Below the pieces are notes generated by a model. The model made no database searches, was not told where the DNA came from, and saw only the letters and a program-made list of their open reading frames with translations. A stretch of DNA of 64,000 nt from Helicostylum pulchrum (taxonomy: Eukaryota; Mucoromycota; Mucoromycetes; Mucorales; Mucoraceae). How positions within the stretch are numbered: position 1 is the first letter of the stretch; each line of letters begins with the position of its first letter. A program made the translations under genes and the position numbers. Location of the stretch: assembly GCA_025677825.1 (NCBI GenBank), contig JAIXMO010000059.1, positions 62,001 to 126,000 of the forward strand. Reading direction: 5' to 3'. Shown here piece after piece: positions 38,943 to 51,020 of this stretch.

Positions 38943-39981
38943 CTTTTTTTCCTCGGTGTCAAAATACAAATAAATAAATAAACTCTTTCTCAATTGCTTA
39001 TTTTAATCTTGCATATATTCGTATTATGATACCACTTTTTGTATACAGTAAAATAAGCGTAATGTTTTGAATTGCTACAGGTTTTTTTTTTCGTACCTGA
39101 AATAAAAGTAAACCGCATGATGTAAAAAGAAGCATAAACCCGCTCTATTTTTTGTAAATGAAAGCGAAAATCTTATAGATGGCTAGACGAATATTGAAAG
39201 TGCGTGGCTATGGCAATCTTTGGAAGATGGTAATATCGAGTCATGCAACCTTAATGCTACTATTTAATTGAGCTAAAATTCGATTAGTGATCAGACTAAT
39301 AGCATCATAAACGTAGCCGTGAATTTGATATTTGATTTATTAGCTGCAAAAATATTTGGAACCAATAAAAATCTGGGGACACTAAGTTTGAAAATGAGAT
39401 GCTCTTGCATATTATTCAAGTGTTCGTTTTGCATTCTTACTTTTTAATTGAGTCAGATTTCTTAAAATTAGTGAAAGTAAGGTTACGCTTTCAATATTTT
39501 TGAAGATACTTGTATTTGGTAATTCGACGAGTGTGTATATAGAAGGTTGCTCGAGACAAATTTTGTAAGTGGATAACTAATAGCCTTTTCGTTTCAGGAC
39601 TTCATTTTTACAGCTGGGACAATTTGAGGGTGATCCTACAGTTTCTGAGGAAACCAAAAAGTTCTTGATGCACACATAAATTATATGAGAGATACTTTGC
39701 TTATGAACATAAAACGTTGTACTTTTTATTTTATCAACACTTGTCGGTTCTAAACAAATTAGTTTTACAGAAATTTGAGCTCTTTTATGATTCGCCTATT
39801 ACAGAGAATTTAAAGGAGCTACAAAAAAAAAAGCGCTATAAAAAAAAAAAATCCCCATCATTTTTTCTTTCTTTTTTCGCGCACAACATTTTTATTTTAT
39901 GCTTCTTTCGTAAGAACTTACTTCTAAAAATTTTCCAACTTTATTTTATTTTTTTTCAAGAGAAAAAAAAATTATGCCTCA
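38943..39981. other. intergenic region, possibly decayed coding sequence
   Basis: About 1 kb. The part at about 39390-39640 reads open for stretches on the plus strand (e.g. HIIQVFVLHSYFLIESDF) but is broken by many stops, as in an old decayed gene. No family recognised. The last 100 bp are the leader of the next gene. Confidence 0.3.
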
Positions 39982-42900
39982 ATGCAAACTAGCGAGTTAA
40001 ACAAACCACCTACGCAACGTCGAAGAAGAAGAAGAAGACCCAAGAACAGAAGAAAGCAAAAGGAACGTGATGAATCTTCAACCCAATCAGTTTTACAGAC
40101 GAAAAAGAATCTAGACTTGACTGATCTAGCAAGGTAATCCTCTCTCCTCCTCTTTTTCTCCGTATAGATTTTTTTTTTTTTTACTCAACTTTCATCTCTC
40201 TCTCTCTTTCTCTATACTAGTGAAGCTCATGCTTTAGAAAAACAATTAACTTCATTGCGAAAGCAATTAAGCATAAACTATTCCAGTATGCCAAGTAAAG
40301 AACAAGGACGTATGGCTATTGCCATTGCCGCAGAACAAATTTCTACAACAGAAGAAGAAATCAATTACGTTCGAAAGAGGTATAAAAAAAAAAGTCATTT
40401 ACCCCCATAGTTTTATTTTAACCTTTTTTTATCTAGTCTTAAAGCAGCTTACCGCCGTATATTTGCTATCGACCTTATATACGCTACTACCCACTTTATC
40501 GAAGAGAAACTATGGGGATTTATCTTTTATGCAGAGATAGAACAAGTTCGCAGTAAACTACGTAAATGCGCACCTGACGCCAACGAGACCAAAGTGTTGC
40601 AAAAGGAGCTGTACCGTCGTATTGATGCTGCATTTAAATTCTATCGTGAATTAAATAGCCACGTTAAATCCGTGCACCATGTGGACACCAAGATGCTGGG
40701 TATTGAATTACTAGGTCAAAAGGACGGTGATGAGAAAGTAGGCACTTTGCTTCAGTTTAATTATATCTGTATGGGCGATCTGGCTCGATACAATGCGCAG
40801 CAAGCCATGGCTGCCAAAAGTAAAAAAAAGACCGCAGAGTTTTGGTCCTTGGCAAAGACTTGTTATTTAAAAGCAATTGATGTGTATCGTGAAAATGGTA
40901 AACCCTACTCTCAATTAGCTCTTGTATCTATTTATAATGGTAATGCTATGGATGTTGTATGGTACTACTGTATGAGGTAAAATCAACCAAAAAAAAAAAA
41001 AAAAAATTTTGTTTAATCCCACTAGTTGTACTTACACCCGATTATTCTTTTTTTTTTTTAGCTTGGCTGTCAAGTATCGATCCAGTGTTGGTAAAGATAA
41101 CCTGAAATCTTTTTACTCCAAGATTAAATTAAATACCAAACCCAAGGACCACCAACCTGAAGACGCCACCAGTCAACTATCTCAATTTGTTGAACTGTTT
41201 CTTCACATGCATCGTACCGTCATGTTCAACCAAAAGGCGTCTGAAGAATTCGCCACCATGATGCCTCTCTCAAACGAACTAGGTACCACGTTATCTTTTA
41301 TTATCCAGTCTGAACAAAACGAAGATCCCTGTCTCTCGAAATCCACTACTTCTTTACTTCATATTGTTCGCACCACCTTGACACGTATCGTTACCATCTT
41401 GATGATATCTATTTGGATCACTGGTGAAAGATTAAAGGACAATGAAGAGTACGCGTTACGACCTGTTATCTTGGCGTCTCAAATCCACATGCTTACATTC
41501 ACCTTCCATCTCTTATCAGGTGTGTACCGGTCTTCGAGACAAGCCCTGGAACAAGTCCGTGAATCGCTAAACGCAGAAAAATACGAAAAGTTGGAATCCA
41601 TGCTAGACGAAGCTTTGTTACCAGGACTTAGTATTTGGGCTAGCTATTTAAGCACCAATACCACTGCTCTTGCTCAGTACTGCACAACCGCTTCTAACGA
41701 TGTTCGAAACAGAGAACCCGAAAAGAAAGACCTTGCTAAAGTAAAATTAAAAAAAAAAAAAAAATCTACATGTGTATGTCATAAATCTCATGTAATCTTT
41801 TTTTATTTATTTTTTTGTAGTCAGTTCAATCATTGTTATCAATCATCATCAGCCACCCTTCATTCCCAGACCCTGTTCTTAACGTGCTACCATCAACTTA
41901 CCCGTTATCCGAAGACCTGCTACTGCTAGGCCTTGTCCCACTCTCACGATTCCACACCAAAGTAGATTTCTTTAAAGAAACCGTGTACGAAGCCGAGGAA
42001 CAAAAGACCTCGCAAGCACGTAAGCAAGTACGATGGGGCCGTATTCGAGACATGACCAAAAAACTTGCTGATTCCAACGCGTTTGATTTCATTCAGTACA
42101 ACCAAGCGGAGCAAAAGTACAGCGTCATTGACGAAAACGCAAAACGACAACAACAGGGTAGGTTTATGAAGGCGTTGGCTACCCAACGACTAATCGAGCA
42201 AATTTCTTCGCTTGAAAAGAACGTGGATCGTATCACATTGAGTGGTGATAAACGAGGAGAATCTGCTGCTGCTGCTGCTGCTGCTGTGGATCGACAGGTG
42301 TATACGTGTGTAGTGGATGTTACGGCGTTCTTGGACGGGTTGAATAAAGTGAAGCGATGGGTGACACAACCTTTGAATGCAGATCGTAGAACACAGCCTA
42401 GTATTATGGAGGTGGTTGTACCTTTAGAGGTGCTGAACTCGTTGGATGATTTGAAAAAGGGCACGAGTTCTGAAAGTAGACTGGTACGTGAGTCGATTCG
42501 GTTCTTGGACCAGCAATCGTCGACTAAAATGGATGGTGTACCGCATCGGTCCTTCTTGCGTATGCAGAAGTTTGATGAAAAGTTCAATTGGCAAGAAGAA
42601 GTTGAACAGTTTTGGATTGGCGAGGAAAGTATGTCGTTTGTGGATACTATTTTGTCGGAAGAAGAAGAAGAAGTATCGGACGTCGAGTCGGATCAGAGCT
42701 CGGATTCTGAGTTAATTAAACGAAGACGAGGTGATGATTCGGATGAGTCTGAAGAAAGTGAGTCTGAGGAAGAAGAAGAGGATAAAGATGAAGAGTTTGA
42801 TTACTCGGAAACATTTGAAGAAGAAGAGGAAGAAATTCCTTATACGTACGAAGACGTTCCTAAAGAATATCGTACGATTATAAATTGCATGCTGTACTGT

Positions 42901-43086
42901 CTTCATAAACGACAGCAGCAGGCAACAAAAGAAGAGAGTCCGCCACAAGGAAGCCTCGTACTGGTGACCAATGATGAGAATTTGGCTTGGTGGGCAGAAC
43001 TATTTGGTGATCCTAAAACTGGTCGACGCTTGCAAGTCGAAACTGTAGACCAGTGGGATAAAATGGTGGGTAAAACCATTCGATAA
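39982..43086 (+). CDS. EST1/SMG5-7-type protein with C-terminal PIN domain (SMG6-like)
   Basis: Related to nonsense-mediated-decay factors SMG5/SMG6 and telomerase factor EST1. Exons 39982-40133, 40221-40379, 40437-40976, 41062-41740, 41821-43086 give 931 aa. A basic N-terminus (QRRRRRRPKNRRKQKERD) precedes the 14-3-3-like/TPR domain (LYRRIDAAFKFYRELNSHV, TAEFWSLAKTCYLKAIDVYR, GKPYSQLALVSIYNG, the EST1 signature). The C-terminal PIN domain starts at residue about 670 (VYTCVVDVTAFLDGL, VVVPLEVLNSLDDLKKG) and ends with SLVLVTNDENLAWW. A 60-residue Glu/Asp/Ser-rich insertion (42655-42835) interrupts the PIN fold. Asp 676 and Asp 895 fit catalytic positions, but Ser 717 stands where SMG6 has Glu, so nuclease activity is uncertain. 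Start: ATG 39982; an earlier ATG at 39974 is out of frame and stops quickly. Confidence 0.88.
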
Positions 43087-43235
43087 TAGCGTAATTAAAA
43101 AGAAACCATTTTTGTTATATCATATTTAATTAGAAAAAGACTTTTTTTTTTTTTCATAAAAAATATAATTTATTTATTGTTTAAAAAAGTGAGTTTATCA
43201 AAAAACAATAGACTTGAGTTTTTGTGGAACAAAAT

Positions 43236-44020
43236 TTATTGCTTCTTGGCAGCCTTACAAGCGGAAGCGACAGCGAAACGACGCTATTAAAAAAAGAAAA
43301 GTGTTAGTTTTTACGCAACTTTTTTTTATAATACAACACAACACACATAACGTATGTTTTCCTCTCTCTCTCTCTCTTATAATATCTTACCTTGTTCTTC
43401 AACTTGGAGACCTTGAAACGATCGAAATCGGTCAAAGAGGCACGAACCTTACGTTGTTCGAGCTTCTTGGCCCAAGCGGACTTCTCCCAAGAGGCAACAA
43501 TTTGAGCCTTCTCCAAAGCCTTAACGAGAGCAGTTTGACCAACGTTACGGGGAAGGTCCTTGATGACAAGAGGAGTCAAGACCATACGACGGAAAGCAAA
43601 AGCTTTACGGGAGACACCGGTGGTGGGACCATCGATGAGAGCCTACATAAAAAAAGGAATTGTTTAATTACTGTTCCATTCAGAGTTGTGTAGTTTTTTT
43701 TTTATCGACTTACGCGGTTGTGATCAATGATGTCAACAATGACGGCTAACTTGCCGGATTCGGGACCGTAGTTGATGAGGACAACGCGGCCAACTTCGAC
43801 TTGACGCTTGAAAGTACCTTGCTACATAAAAAAAAATTAATGTTAATTTCGGTTTTTTTTTGAAAAAAAAAAGTCGTATCTAATTATCTCCAATCCATCC
43901 CGCGCCCTTTTTTTTTGCCCTCTTTTTTTTTCCACACCCCTCCTTTGTTTATCAATCACTGTTTCTATTCTCTATCTCTCTTATTCATCTATCTCTCTAT
44001 TCAGTTATACGTACAACCAT
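43236..44020 (-). CDS. RPL14: 60S ribosomal protein L14 (eL14)
   Basis: Structural protein of the large ribosomal subunit. Exons (complement): 44020-44015, 43821-43714, 43642-43391, 43283-43236, giving 137 aa, the usual fungal length. The KOW-like start is [20 protein letters not shown], followed by [18 protein letters not shown], then the helical part ([20 protein letters not shown]) and a basic tail. The first exon codes only Met-Val and is followed by a 193-nt intron, a common layout for ribosomal protein genes; it was found by searching upstream for an ATG with a GTACGT donor in phase. Strong codon bias. A CCGGACC motif sits about 95 bp upstream of the ATG. Confidence 0.95.
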
Positions 44021-46880
44021 TGTTATGGATTATATAGTCAGAGAAAGAGCTTGGATTATTTCAAGTTAATCGACACATTTACAGCCAAAAAAAAAAAAAA
44101 AAAAAAAAGGTGGTCCGGTCCGACACTTTTTTTTTTTGCTGCTGTGCGCATCGGATCTTTACATATTCCGATCCCCAATCATATCTGAGTGTTCTTTTTA
44201 AACAATCTTGCTCTCTATTTAATAAGCTTGCATTAGTTGCTTTGAAATAAAATATATGTTGCTTTATATTGAATTAACATACGCAAAAAAAAAAAAAAAA
44301 AAAAAAAAAGCTACTCTTTTATTTTTAAAGGGACGTTTTTCGTTATATATGTTTCATTGATTTAGTAATCTTTTTTTAGATTTTTTTCACAAACATAAAA
44401 AAAAACCAGGATACTATTTAGCAAATTGATCCACCAACCCCTCTCTCTCTCTCTCTCTCTCTCATGCACAACGGGAATACATGACAGTAACTAGAATGCG
44501 AATCGCGGGAGCTTCTGTTTATATCTTTTTTCAGCAATAAAAATACACACACATACAGCCTTAAAATATGAACAGGTTTTTTGTTTTCTCTATTTTTTGC
44601 AGCAGCTACTTGCTGCGATTAAGATAATCGATTTGTTGATTCTGATCCCCCAAACTATGATGAACTATATTACACGGGAAAATGGACGATCGAGAAAAAT
44701 AAACGTTGGTCTCGGCTAATTTGTATATCGACCATTCTCCAAAAACTTATTACACCGGGTTTTAAATTCTCCTGCGCAAACAACAACATGCTTTTGCAAA
44801 AGTAAACTCAAATTTGGTTTTTGTCATTATGTGCATGAGTCTATTAAAATATTCTTGACGCGACAAAATGGGCGAGAAAGAGAAATTAAAAATAGCATTT
44901 TGTTTGATAAATTAGAATATGTACCGTTAATAAGTACATAAAATTAAAATGTTAGTTCAAGTTCTATGTGTACTGATCGAGTTATTTTACTTTTCAGCAA
45001 AAAGAAGAAAGTAAAACACAATCTATACTTTTTTATTTAAAATCAGCCCCACCGCCTAACTTTTTTTTTTTTCTTGTATTCTTTCTTGTAACCGAACTAT
45101 TATAAATAAGCTACGGGTGATACGAAAAAAGCATCTTTATACAATCTATTTTGACGTAAACTATATAAAAAAAAAAGTTTATTTTGTTTTACCTCCGCCA
45201 AGAATGAATAAAAAAAAAGAGCAATCAAAAAAGTTATATGCAGTAAAATACAAATAAAATGGCGTTGGTCTTGTTGGCGATAAAAGGTAAAAAAAAAAAC
45301 GGTTTTCCGAATGTCCCTGAACAATGGTCGGAATCATTTGCTTTTTTTCAAATGTGACACAAAGGAGATTTGAAATTTTTCTCCAAGTAATTAAAACGCG
45401 CTGAGGGAGAGAGAATATTTATATAGAGATCGATTACTACTTTTTTTTTGCAGTACAACCAAAAGACTTTAAATCAGTAATATATATACGTGTGTGCTGC
45501 TATAAAAATAATAATATAAATCAGCTCCCCCCTCCCCGTAGCGTTTTTCGAGAATGGGATCGGATCAACATGTATTTCTGCTAATTTTTGGTAACACTTC
45601 GGAGTACAAAGTGTCCCGTCTGGGCAAAAAACACTGTTAGAATGGAAAAAGTTGTTTACAAGAACAGGTCTTGTCCTGTAAACTTTTTCGCCTGAAAGAA
45701 AAAACAAGGGGCACGCAATGATTTGTATCACTTTTTTTTTATATATCAAAATGTAGTACCAAAACGTTGTCTTTTTTTAGGCAAAATTAATCTGTAGTTA
45801 ATCTTTTTTAAATGCCCGTTCGATGCTTTTTTTTGTTAGGGTCTATCAGCCTGTAATCGAGTAAAGATGAATCCGTCTATTTTCGTGTAATGGAAACAAG
45901 AGAAGGTTGAGATAATATATTTTAAAAAAAAAAGGCTCGACTTCAATATAATGAAAATTTACATGCGCATAAAAAGGGATCTACAAAATATTTAAATCAC
46001 TTATTTTATATTTTATGTACAAATTTATACAATAAAAAAATAAAATCCCTAATCAACAGATAATTTTTTTTTCTTAAATAATAAAAAAGAAAATAGGAGA
46101 ACAACCGGGGAACATAATTAAGCTGTAAAGTGGTTAATTAACAAGCCTTTTTGTGTATTATATATAAAAGGGGATGAAAATATAAAGAAAAAGAGACCCG
46201 GTCTTGCACACGAATTTTTTTTCAAAAAGTTGGTCCGCTTAAAAAAAAAAGAAAAAGATATATATATTTTTTCTCTCTCTCCCTTTGTGAAGGGGTGGGG
46301 ATGAGGGGAACCTTGCTTTTCCAACTAACTGTACTCCGTTTAATGCCGGAGAAAACAAGATAAGGTATACTTATTGTGTTTTGCCTGTAACATATGATTC
46401 GTGGCACGTCATGTCATACTATATCACTTTTTTATTTTTTAAAAAAAAAAAAAAAAAAAAAAGATATGGGTCCTGATTTTGATTAAAATGCTATTCTTGG
46501 AATAGATGCGAGTCCAATAAATAACTGAAACTTAAAAAGATTTACTGGTACCGAAAATTTAGTGGCGAAGATCTCTTTTTTTTTTATATTGACCTAGCTT
46601 TGTTTTTGAGGATGTTTTTTAGGATAATAAAAACTTAATATTAATAAACCTATTACGCACGTAAATAATAAACAATAAAAAAGGTAGGTATAAAATCTAT
46701 AATTATCCAAACAATGTGAGCTACATAGGTCATTAAAAAACTGCTAATTTCAGCTATTTATACTCCGGCTTTCTGTGCCTATATATACAGACGAAAACAT
46801 TTCCTTTCTTCTTTTCTCTTTTTTTTCCAATTTTCTTTTTTCTCAGCAACTTTTTATAGCAATTAAAAAAAAACAGAGAT
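44021..46880. other. 2.9-kb intergenic region, no gene recognised
   Basis: Contains the RPL14 promoter (a CCGGACC-type motif at 44112-44118 in the opposite orientation, next to a poly-A run), a CT microsatellite (about 44441-44463), long poly-A runs (44285-44309, 46441-46462) and an imperfect hairpin at 45645-45689. Open stretches (45474-45749, 46118-46324) have no convincing coding features. Confidence 0.45.
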
Positions 46881-47777
46881 ATGAAATATCTCACTTTATC
46901 TACAGTATTCACGTTATTTAGCTGTATTGCAGCTTTACCTATTACAACAACAACTACTAGATATACACCACCTTCTACAGCATCAGAAACAATAGCAGTG
47001 CTCGAGAATGACATTTCAAAAGAAATCTTTCCGGTGCAAGTAGACAGACTAGCCCAGCTTATTGCAACTCATCTTCAATTTGACCATCTCGATGCTGTGA
47101 TTAGTCGTACAGATAAGGAGATCGCAACTGAGTTCCAGCACCATATTCAAATTAACGTACAAGCTAGTGAATTTGATGAGGAACTGGTGTCACACAATGC
47201 TAATCAATATACCATCCAACAAGTACCAACATTGGATATGATGGACTTGGAAATACTTAAATCTCAGATATCTGCTGCTATACAAGCTCATACAGAAGGA
47301 AACTTGCCTTTGACTTGGGATAAATTGGCAGATAAATTAAGCCGTCAAGCTATTGAATCTTATCTTCGTACATCATTACTTGAAACCTGTGGTGGCCAAC
47401 ATGAAGAAGAAGACATTATTTTATCATCTTGTTTAAACCAACATGCTACACGATTTGCAGATCAATTGGATACGTATTTAACCAGTAGCCTGGAACATGT
47501 ATTTGAAGCACTTGATCAACATGCTTTACCTGATTTACTGCAACATACTGCTCAAGATTTGAAGGGTATACTCAAGTATTTTAACTCTGCATTCCTTCAA
47601 AATGGAAATAGAAAGTTTATTTTAGATGTTGTGCCTTGGAACAGTGACCCAAATGATGTCCACAACTTTAAATCAAGGTTATTAGAATTAGCCGTTCATC
47701 CTCCTTTAATAATAGACAATGAAGATGTTCATTCCCTTGCTTTCTTTGTTGAATATGCTGCTATGGCAAGAGTATAA
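46881..47777 (+). CDS. secreted protein of unknown function
   Basis: Single-exon ORF of 298 aa. Residues 1-19 form a classical signal peptide (MKYLTLSTVFTLFSCIAA, cleavage after Ala-Ala or Ala-Leu). A short Thr-rich stretch (ITTTTTRYTPPSTASE) follows. The remainder is predicted mostly helical and acidic, with two Cys (LETCGGQ and LSSCLNQH) about 16 residues apart that could form a disulfide. There is no catalytic motif, GPI-type tail or membrane helix. A TATA-like TATATATA element lies at about 46781, roughly 100 bp before the ATG. I do not recognise the family; it could be a cell-wall or extracellular protein restricted to this lineage. Confidence 0.75.
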   Translation: MKYLTLSTVFTLFSCIAALPITTTTTRYTPPSTASETIAVLENDISKEIFPVQVDRLAQLIATHLQFDHLDAVISRTDKEIATEFQHHIQINVQASEFDEELVSHNANQYTIQQVPTLDMMDLEILKSQISAAIQAHTEGNLPLTWDKLADKLSRQAIESYLRTSLLETCGGQHEEEDIILSSCLNQHATRFADQLDTYLTSSLEHVFEALDQHALPDLLQHTAQDLKGILKYFNSAFLQNGNRKFILDVVPWNSDPNDVHNFKSRLLELAVHPPLIIDNEDVHSLAFFVEYAAMARV

Positions 47778-49338
47778 ACAACAACAACAAAAATTTCGTA
47801 TAATATTTATGTATAATCTGTATAAAATCTTCTTCTTCTTACACACCTTTCATTCCAAACAAAAAAAACCAAACAAAAAAACTCCATACCCTTCTTCCGT
47901 TCATTTATCTTATATAAACCACAAACAGCCTCAACTTTTTTAAAATAGATTTTTTTGTAAATAAAAAATAAATAAAATAAAAATCACAATTTTACTTCAA
48001 AAAATAACGCATAATGACCTCCCTCCTAAAATAAAACTAAATATATACCAGTCAATCATTCCACGTGTAATACTTGGCGATTAACAGTGTTTGTTTACTT
48101 TTTTTCTTTTTCGGTGAACATTTGAAGTTAAGGAGTTTTCCTAACTGAGGAGGCCCTCAAAAACGACGATTTATATCGTTACAAAAATCGTAGGCATAAT
48201 AGGAAACAGTTTAGCCTAACTATCGATAAGTATTACAGATAAAAACTAAAAACAGAAAAACTTGTTTATTACAACTTTGCGTATACAAAAAAATGTATTT
48301 TTAGGCAATAGTGAAATCATCGTTCTATTATATAAAAAAAAGAGAAAGATCTTCCTCGCGTTCTTTTTTTACTTGCTAAGAAAAAGACCAAGTTAACCCA
48401 AAATAGTATAACAATAGAGAAGAAGATCATTTAGTGTGTATTTGCCAAGAAGCACTAAAGATTGGTAAGTAGTGACGATGTGCTCGTGTTACAATGACAA
48501 AGAGTATAATGGCCTAGTTCTCAGTACAACATCATTCCAAAGTAAAATAACATCATTATTATTTTTTAAAAAGGGAATTATTTTATTAAAAGATTTTTTT
48601 CTTATCGCGAGTAATAAATAAAAAATGTATTTTGAACAGAGCCTAAAAACAACTTTGCTATTTATAAAGTGATCGTAAAACACAAAACTACACCATATGT
48701 AAATTCTTTATTTACTCCTTGTGATTAGATAAATAAATAAATAAATATTTCTCAAAAAAAAAAAAGATTTCTCAGCCAAAAAAAAAAAGAATTTTTTATA
48801 TTTTTCATTTTCATTAATAATAGGGGTGTGTTCAGGGGAACAAGCGGCGAACCACCCATTCCCCCTAAACAAAAATTATGGCCTCGAGACATCCGAGGAT
48901 GTTCGCAGCAAAGCTAATCGTCGCTGTGCAATGACAATCGGCCTCACTGTACATCTGGGATTCTTGATACCAGATGCACGACCCAGGTAAGTATGAGTTG
49001 CAATAAGTTGCAAAAAGCTCGCCTTTTTATACTTTTTCGAAATTATTTTTTTTAGCTCCGTTTTGTGACTCCCCAAAAAATTTATTTATTTTTTCCGCAA
49101 AAACAACAGTCTTCTTTACGTACTCAGAAATGTGTAAGCCACGAGATTTGTGTACACACGTGAGAATGAATTTTAATTTACTCTTGTTTAAAGGGGTCAA
49201 GCAGTTTAAAGTTATCAAACTTGATGAAACTAATTTTAGTCTTATTATAAAGTTTAATAAAGTAGTTTATGTTCTTACTGGAAGTATATATGCTTTACAA
49301 TTGTTAATAATAAAAAAATACATCTTTTGTTTGTTTTC
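47778..49338. other. intergenic region, no gene recognised
   Basis: AT-rich 3' DNA of the secreted-protein gene, then a locally GC-richer island (about 48840-48990) with no sustained ORF on the plus strand; its minus-strand reading is open but unrecognised. It may be an old insertion fragment. Confidence 0.35.
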
Positions 49339-50255
49339 ACAGGAGCACCAACCGGAGCCATATGCACCTGTTCTGTATTATAATATATTAAACTCAACCC
49401 GTTGCGAATTCATATAAAGGAAAACATAATTCGAAAAAAAGATGTGCAAGCTTTGTTTAAACATAAATACTAATACATATTTTATATTTTAATATTCAAG
49501 TTGTAAGTTGTAAGTTTATACAACAACAACGAAAAAAACTCATAAGCACACAAAGTTTGCAATTGCAGTTATTTTATTTATAAAGGCATACTTTGCATTG
49601 ACGGGAGTACTAGTTAGGATTATGTACTTTATTTGTTAAATTACTTATTAACTTGATAAACGTAAAAAGAAAAAAGAAAGAACGAGTACAAACAAAAGTT
49701 ACAATTGATATTATTATTGTTAACTTCAAAAACGAAAACACGTATGCCTTGCTTTAACAGGAACGCTACTTAGTGACTATCTGCTCTGTATTATTGTATT
49801 TAAATTCAACTTTTAAGTAAACTCAGTTATTATTATTAACTTTAGATATACATGTTTCACTTCGATAGAAACGATAATTAAAATATAGTGCATCTGTTTT
49901 ATATTAATTTATATTGTACTATTAAACCTAAACCCGAGTAAGTTCGTATATAAGACACACGCACATAAAGTTCACATGTACAATTATTAACTTTTATATT
50001 ACGTTTTGATTTGACTGCTGGAACACTACTTGTTTAAAATGGTAATATTACACGCAAACTACTGCAGCAGGAAAAAGCAAAGAAACCCAAACCATTGCAA
50101 ACTTATAAACACACATAAACACAATCCACAGTTGCAGTTACTTTCAACATATATCCTTCGCACTAATTAAGCTTACACTGTTGCACGAACAAACAGAATT
50201 ACTATCTTTTTTTAAAAAAACAGACATGCTTCGTTTTGACAGGAGCAGAGTTGCG
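49339..50255. repeat. degenerate tandem/dispersed repeat array
   Basis: Several diverged units share a TTTGACAGGAGCAC-like core followed by CTGT-TATA-AAACTCAA and an ACACACA-AAAGTT-ACA tail. Cores lie at about 49339, 49597, 49752, 50005 and 50233, so spacing is irregular. The sequence right of the 50258-51334 element (51337-51395) continues the same unit, showing the element inserted into the array. Non-coding. Confidence 0.5.
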
Positions 50256-50257
50256 TA

Positions 50258-50571
50258 CAGTGCGGCTGGTAAATTTTGTCCGTTTTGAGAAAATAAATGA
50301 CAATTTCAGAAAAACATTATCAGATTGTCACTTGGGTAAAAATGAATGTTTTTAAAAATAAACAGTTAGTTAGAGTTCCGTTTTGTCATCGTACTATCTA
50401 ATTAACGATAAGAGTGAGAGATAAAGGAATAAAGCTTTTACACCATAGCCCAAGAAGTGCTAATTTGGCCAAGCCTAATACGACAGTCATTTCGTATAAC
50501 TGAATTTGGGAACAAGAAAACTATTGTTAACTGTGACTGCGCGTAACTCGTAACCCGTAACTCGTAACCCA
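50258..50571 (+). repeat. left terminal inverted repeat (about 314 bp)
   Basis: Reverse complement of 51021-51334 with only two mismatches noticed (about 50351 and 50557). Its inner end contains CGTAACT/CGTAACC heptads. Confidence 0.9.
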
Positions 50572-50628
50572 TAACCCATAACCCGTAACCCGTAACCCTC
50601 AACTCTATTCTAATTTCTCTATCTTATA

Positions 50629-51000
50629 ATGTTATCAAAGTCGTTCAGACCAGGAACCGACCTCATTTCTAAAGAAATAACAAGACAACCTCTTGTATTG
50701 AATATCATTACTAAAGCTATATTAAATATAACCGATGAATACATTCCTGAATCTTGTGAATGGTCAAATGGAACGCGAAGTGATGTTGTCCTCGTTCCTA
50801 AATCAGCCGACACAGGCCCCACAATTGTCATCGAGTTCCAACGTACTGTGGACAAGAGGTTCATGGAAAGGGCTATAGCATATTGTCTTCAGGCGAGCAA
50901 GAGATTTGGTGCCATCCCAACCCTTTTAATTGTATGTATCGAATCAGTCCAGGATTCTGTGAAAGAAAGATTAAGGAAATGCGATGATTTGCCTTGTTAA
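50629..51000 (+). CDS. PD-(D/E)XK-like nuclease fragment or mini-nuclease
   Basis: 123-aa ORF filling the space between the two inverted repeats. Motif order fits the PD-(D/E)XK fold of Rpn-type/transposase-associated nucleases: a helix with a Glu (ISKEITRQPLVLNIITKAIL), G-T-R-S-D-V-V with the metal-binding Asp, then strand TIVIEFQ supplying the E-x-Q variant of E-x-K, then helix KRFMERAIAYCLQASKRFG and strand IPTLLIVCIES. The frame stops exactly where the right-hand telomere-like repeat begins, so the protein may be truncated relative to its source. No intron. Fold assignment is by motif only; function as nuclease is inference. Confidence 0.6.
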   Translation: MLSKSFRPGTDLISKEITRQPLVLNIITKAILNITDEYIPESCEWSNGTRSDVVLVPKSADTGPTIVIEFQRTVDKRFMERAIAYCLQASKRFGAIPTLLIVCIESVQDSVKERLRKCDDLPC

Positions 51001-51020
51001 GGGTTACGAATTACCAGCAG

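Noticed and set aside
45474..45749. 91-codon minus-strand ORF with several Cys (CPDGTLCTPKCY)
   Set aside because: No signal peptide, no start context and no codon bias; part of it is the hairpin at 45645-45689. Too weak to call a gene.
48876..49076. 66-codon minus-strand ORF in a GC-richer island
   Set aside because: Only the GC-rich part looks non-random and no motif is recognised; possibly an old insertion fragment, but not supportable as a gene.
50619..50864. 81-codon ORF antisense to the nuclease-like ORF
   Set aside because: Composition and motifs support the plus-strand frame; the antisense frame has none.
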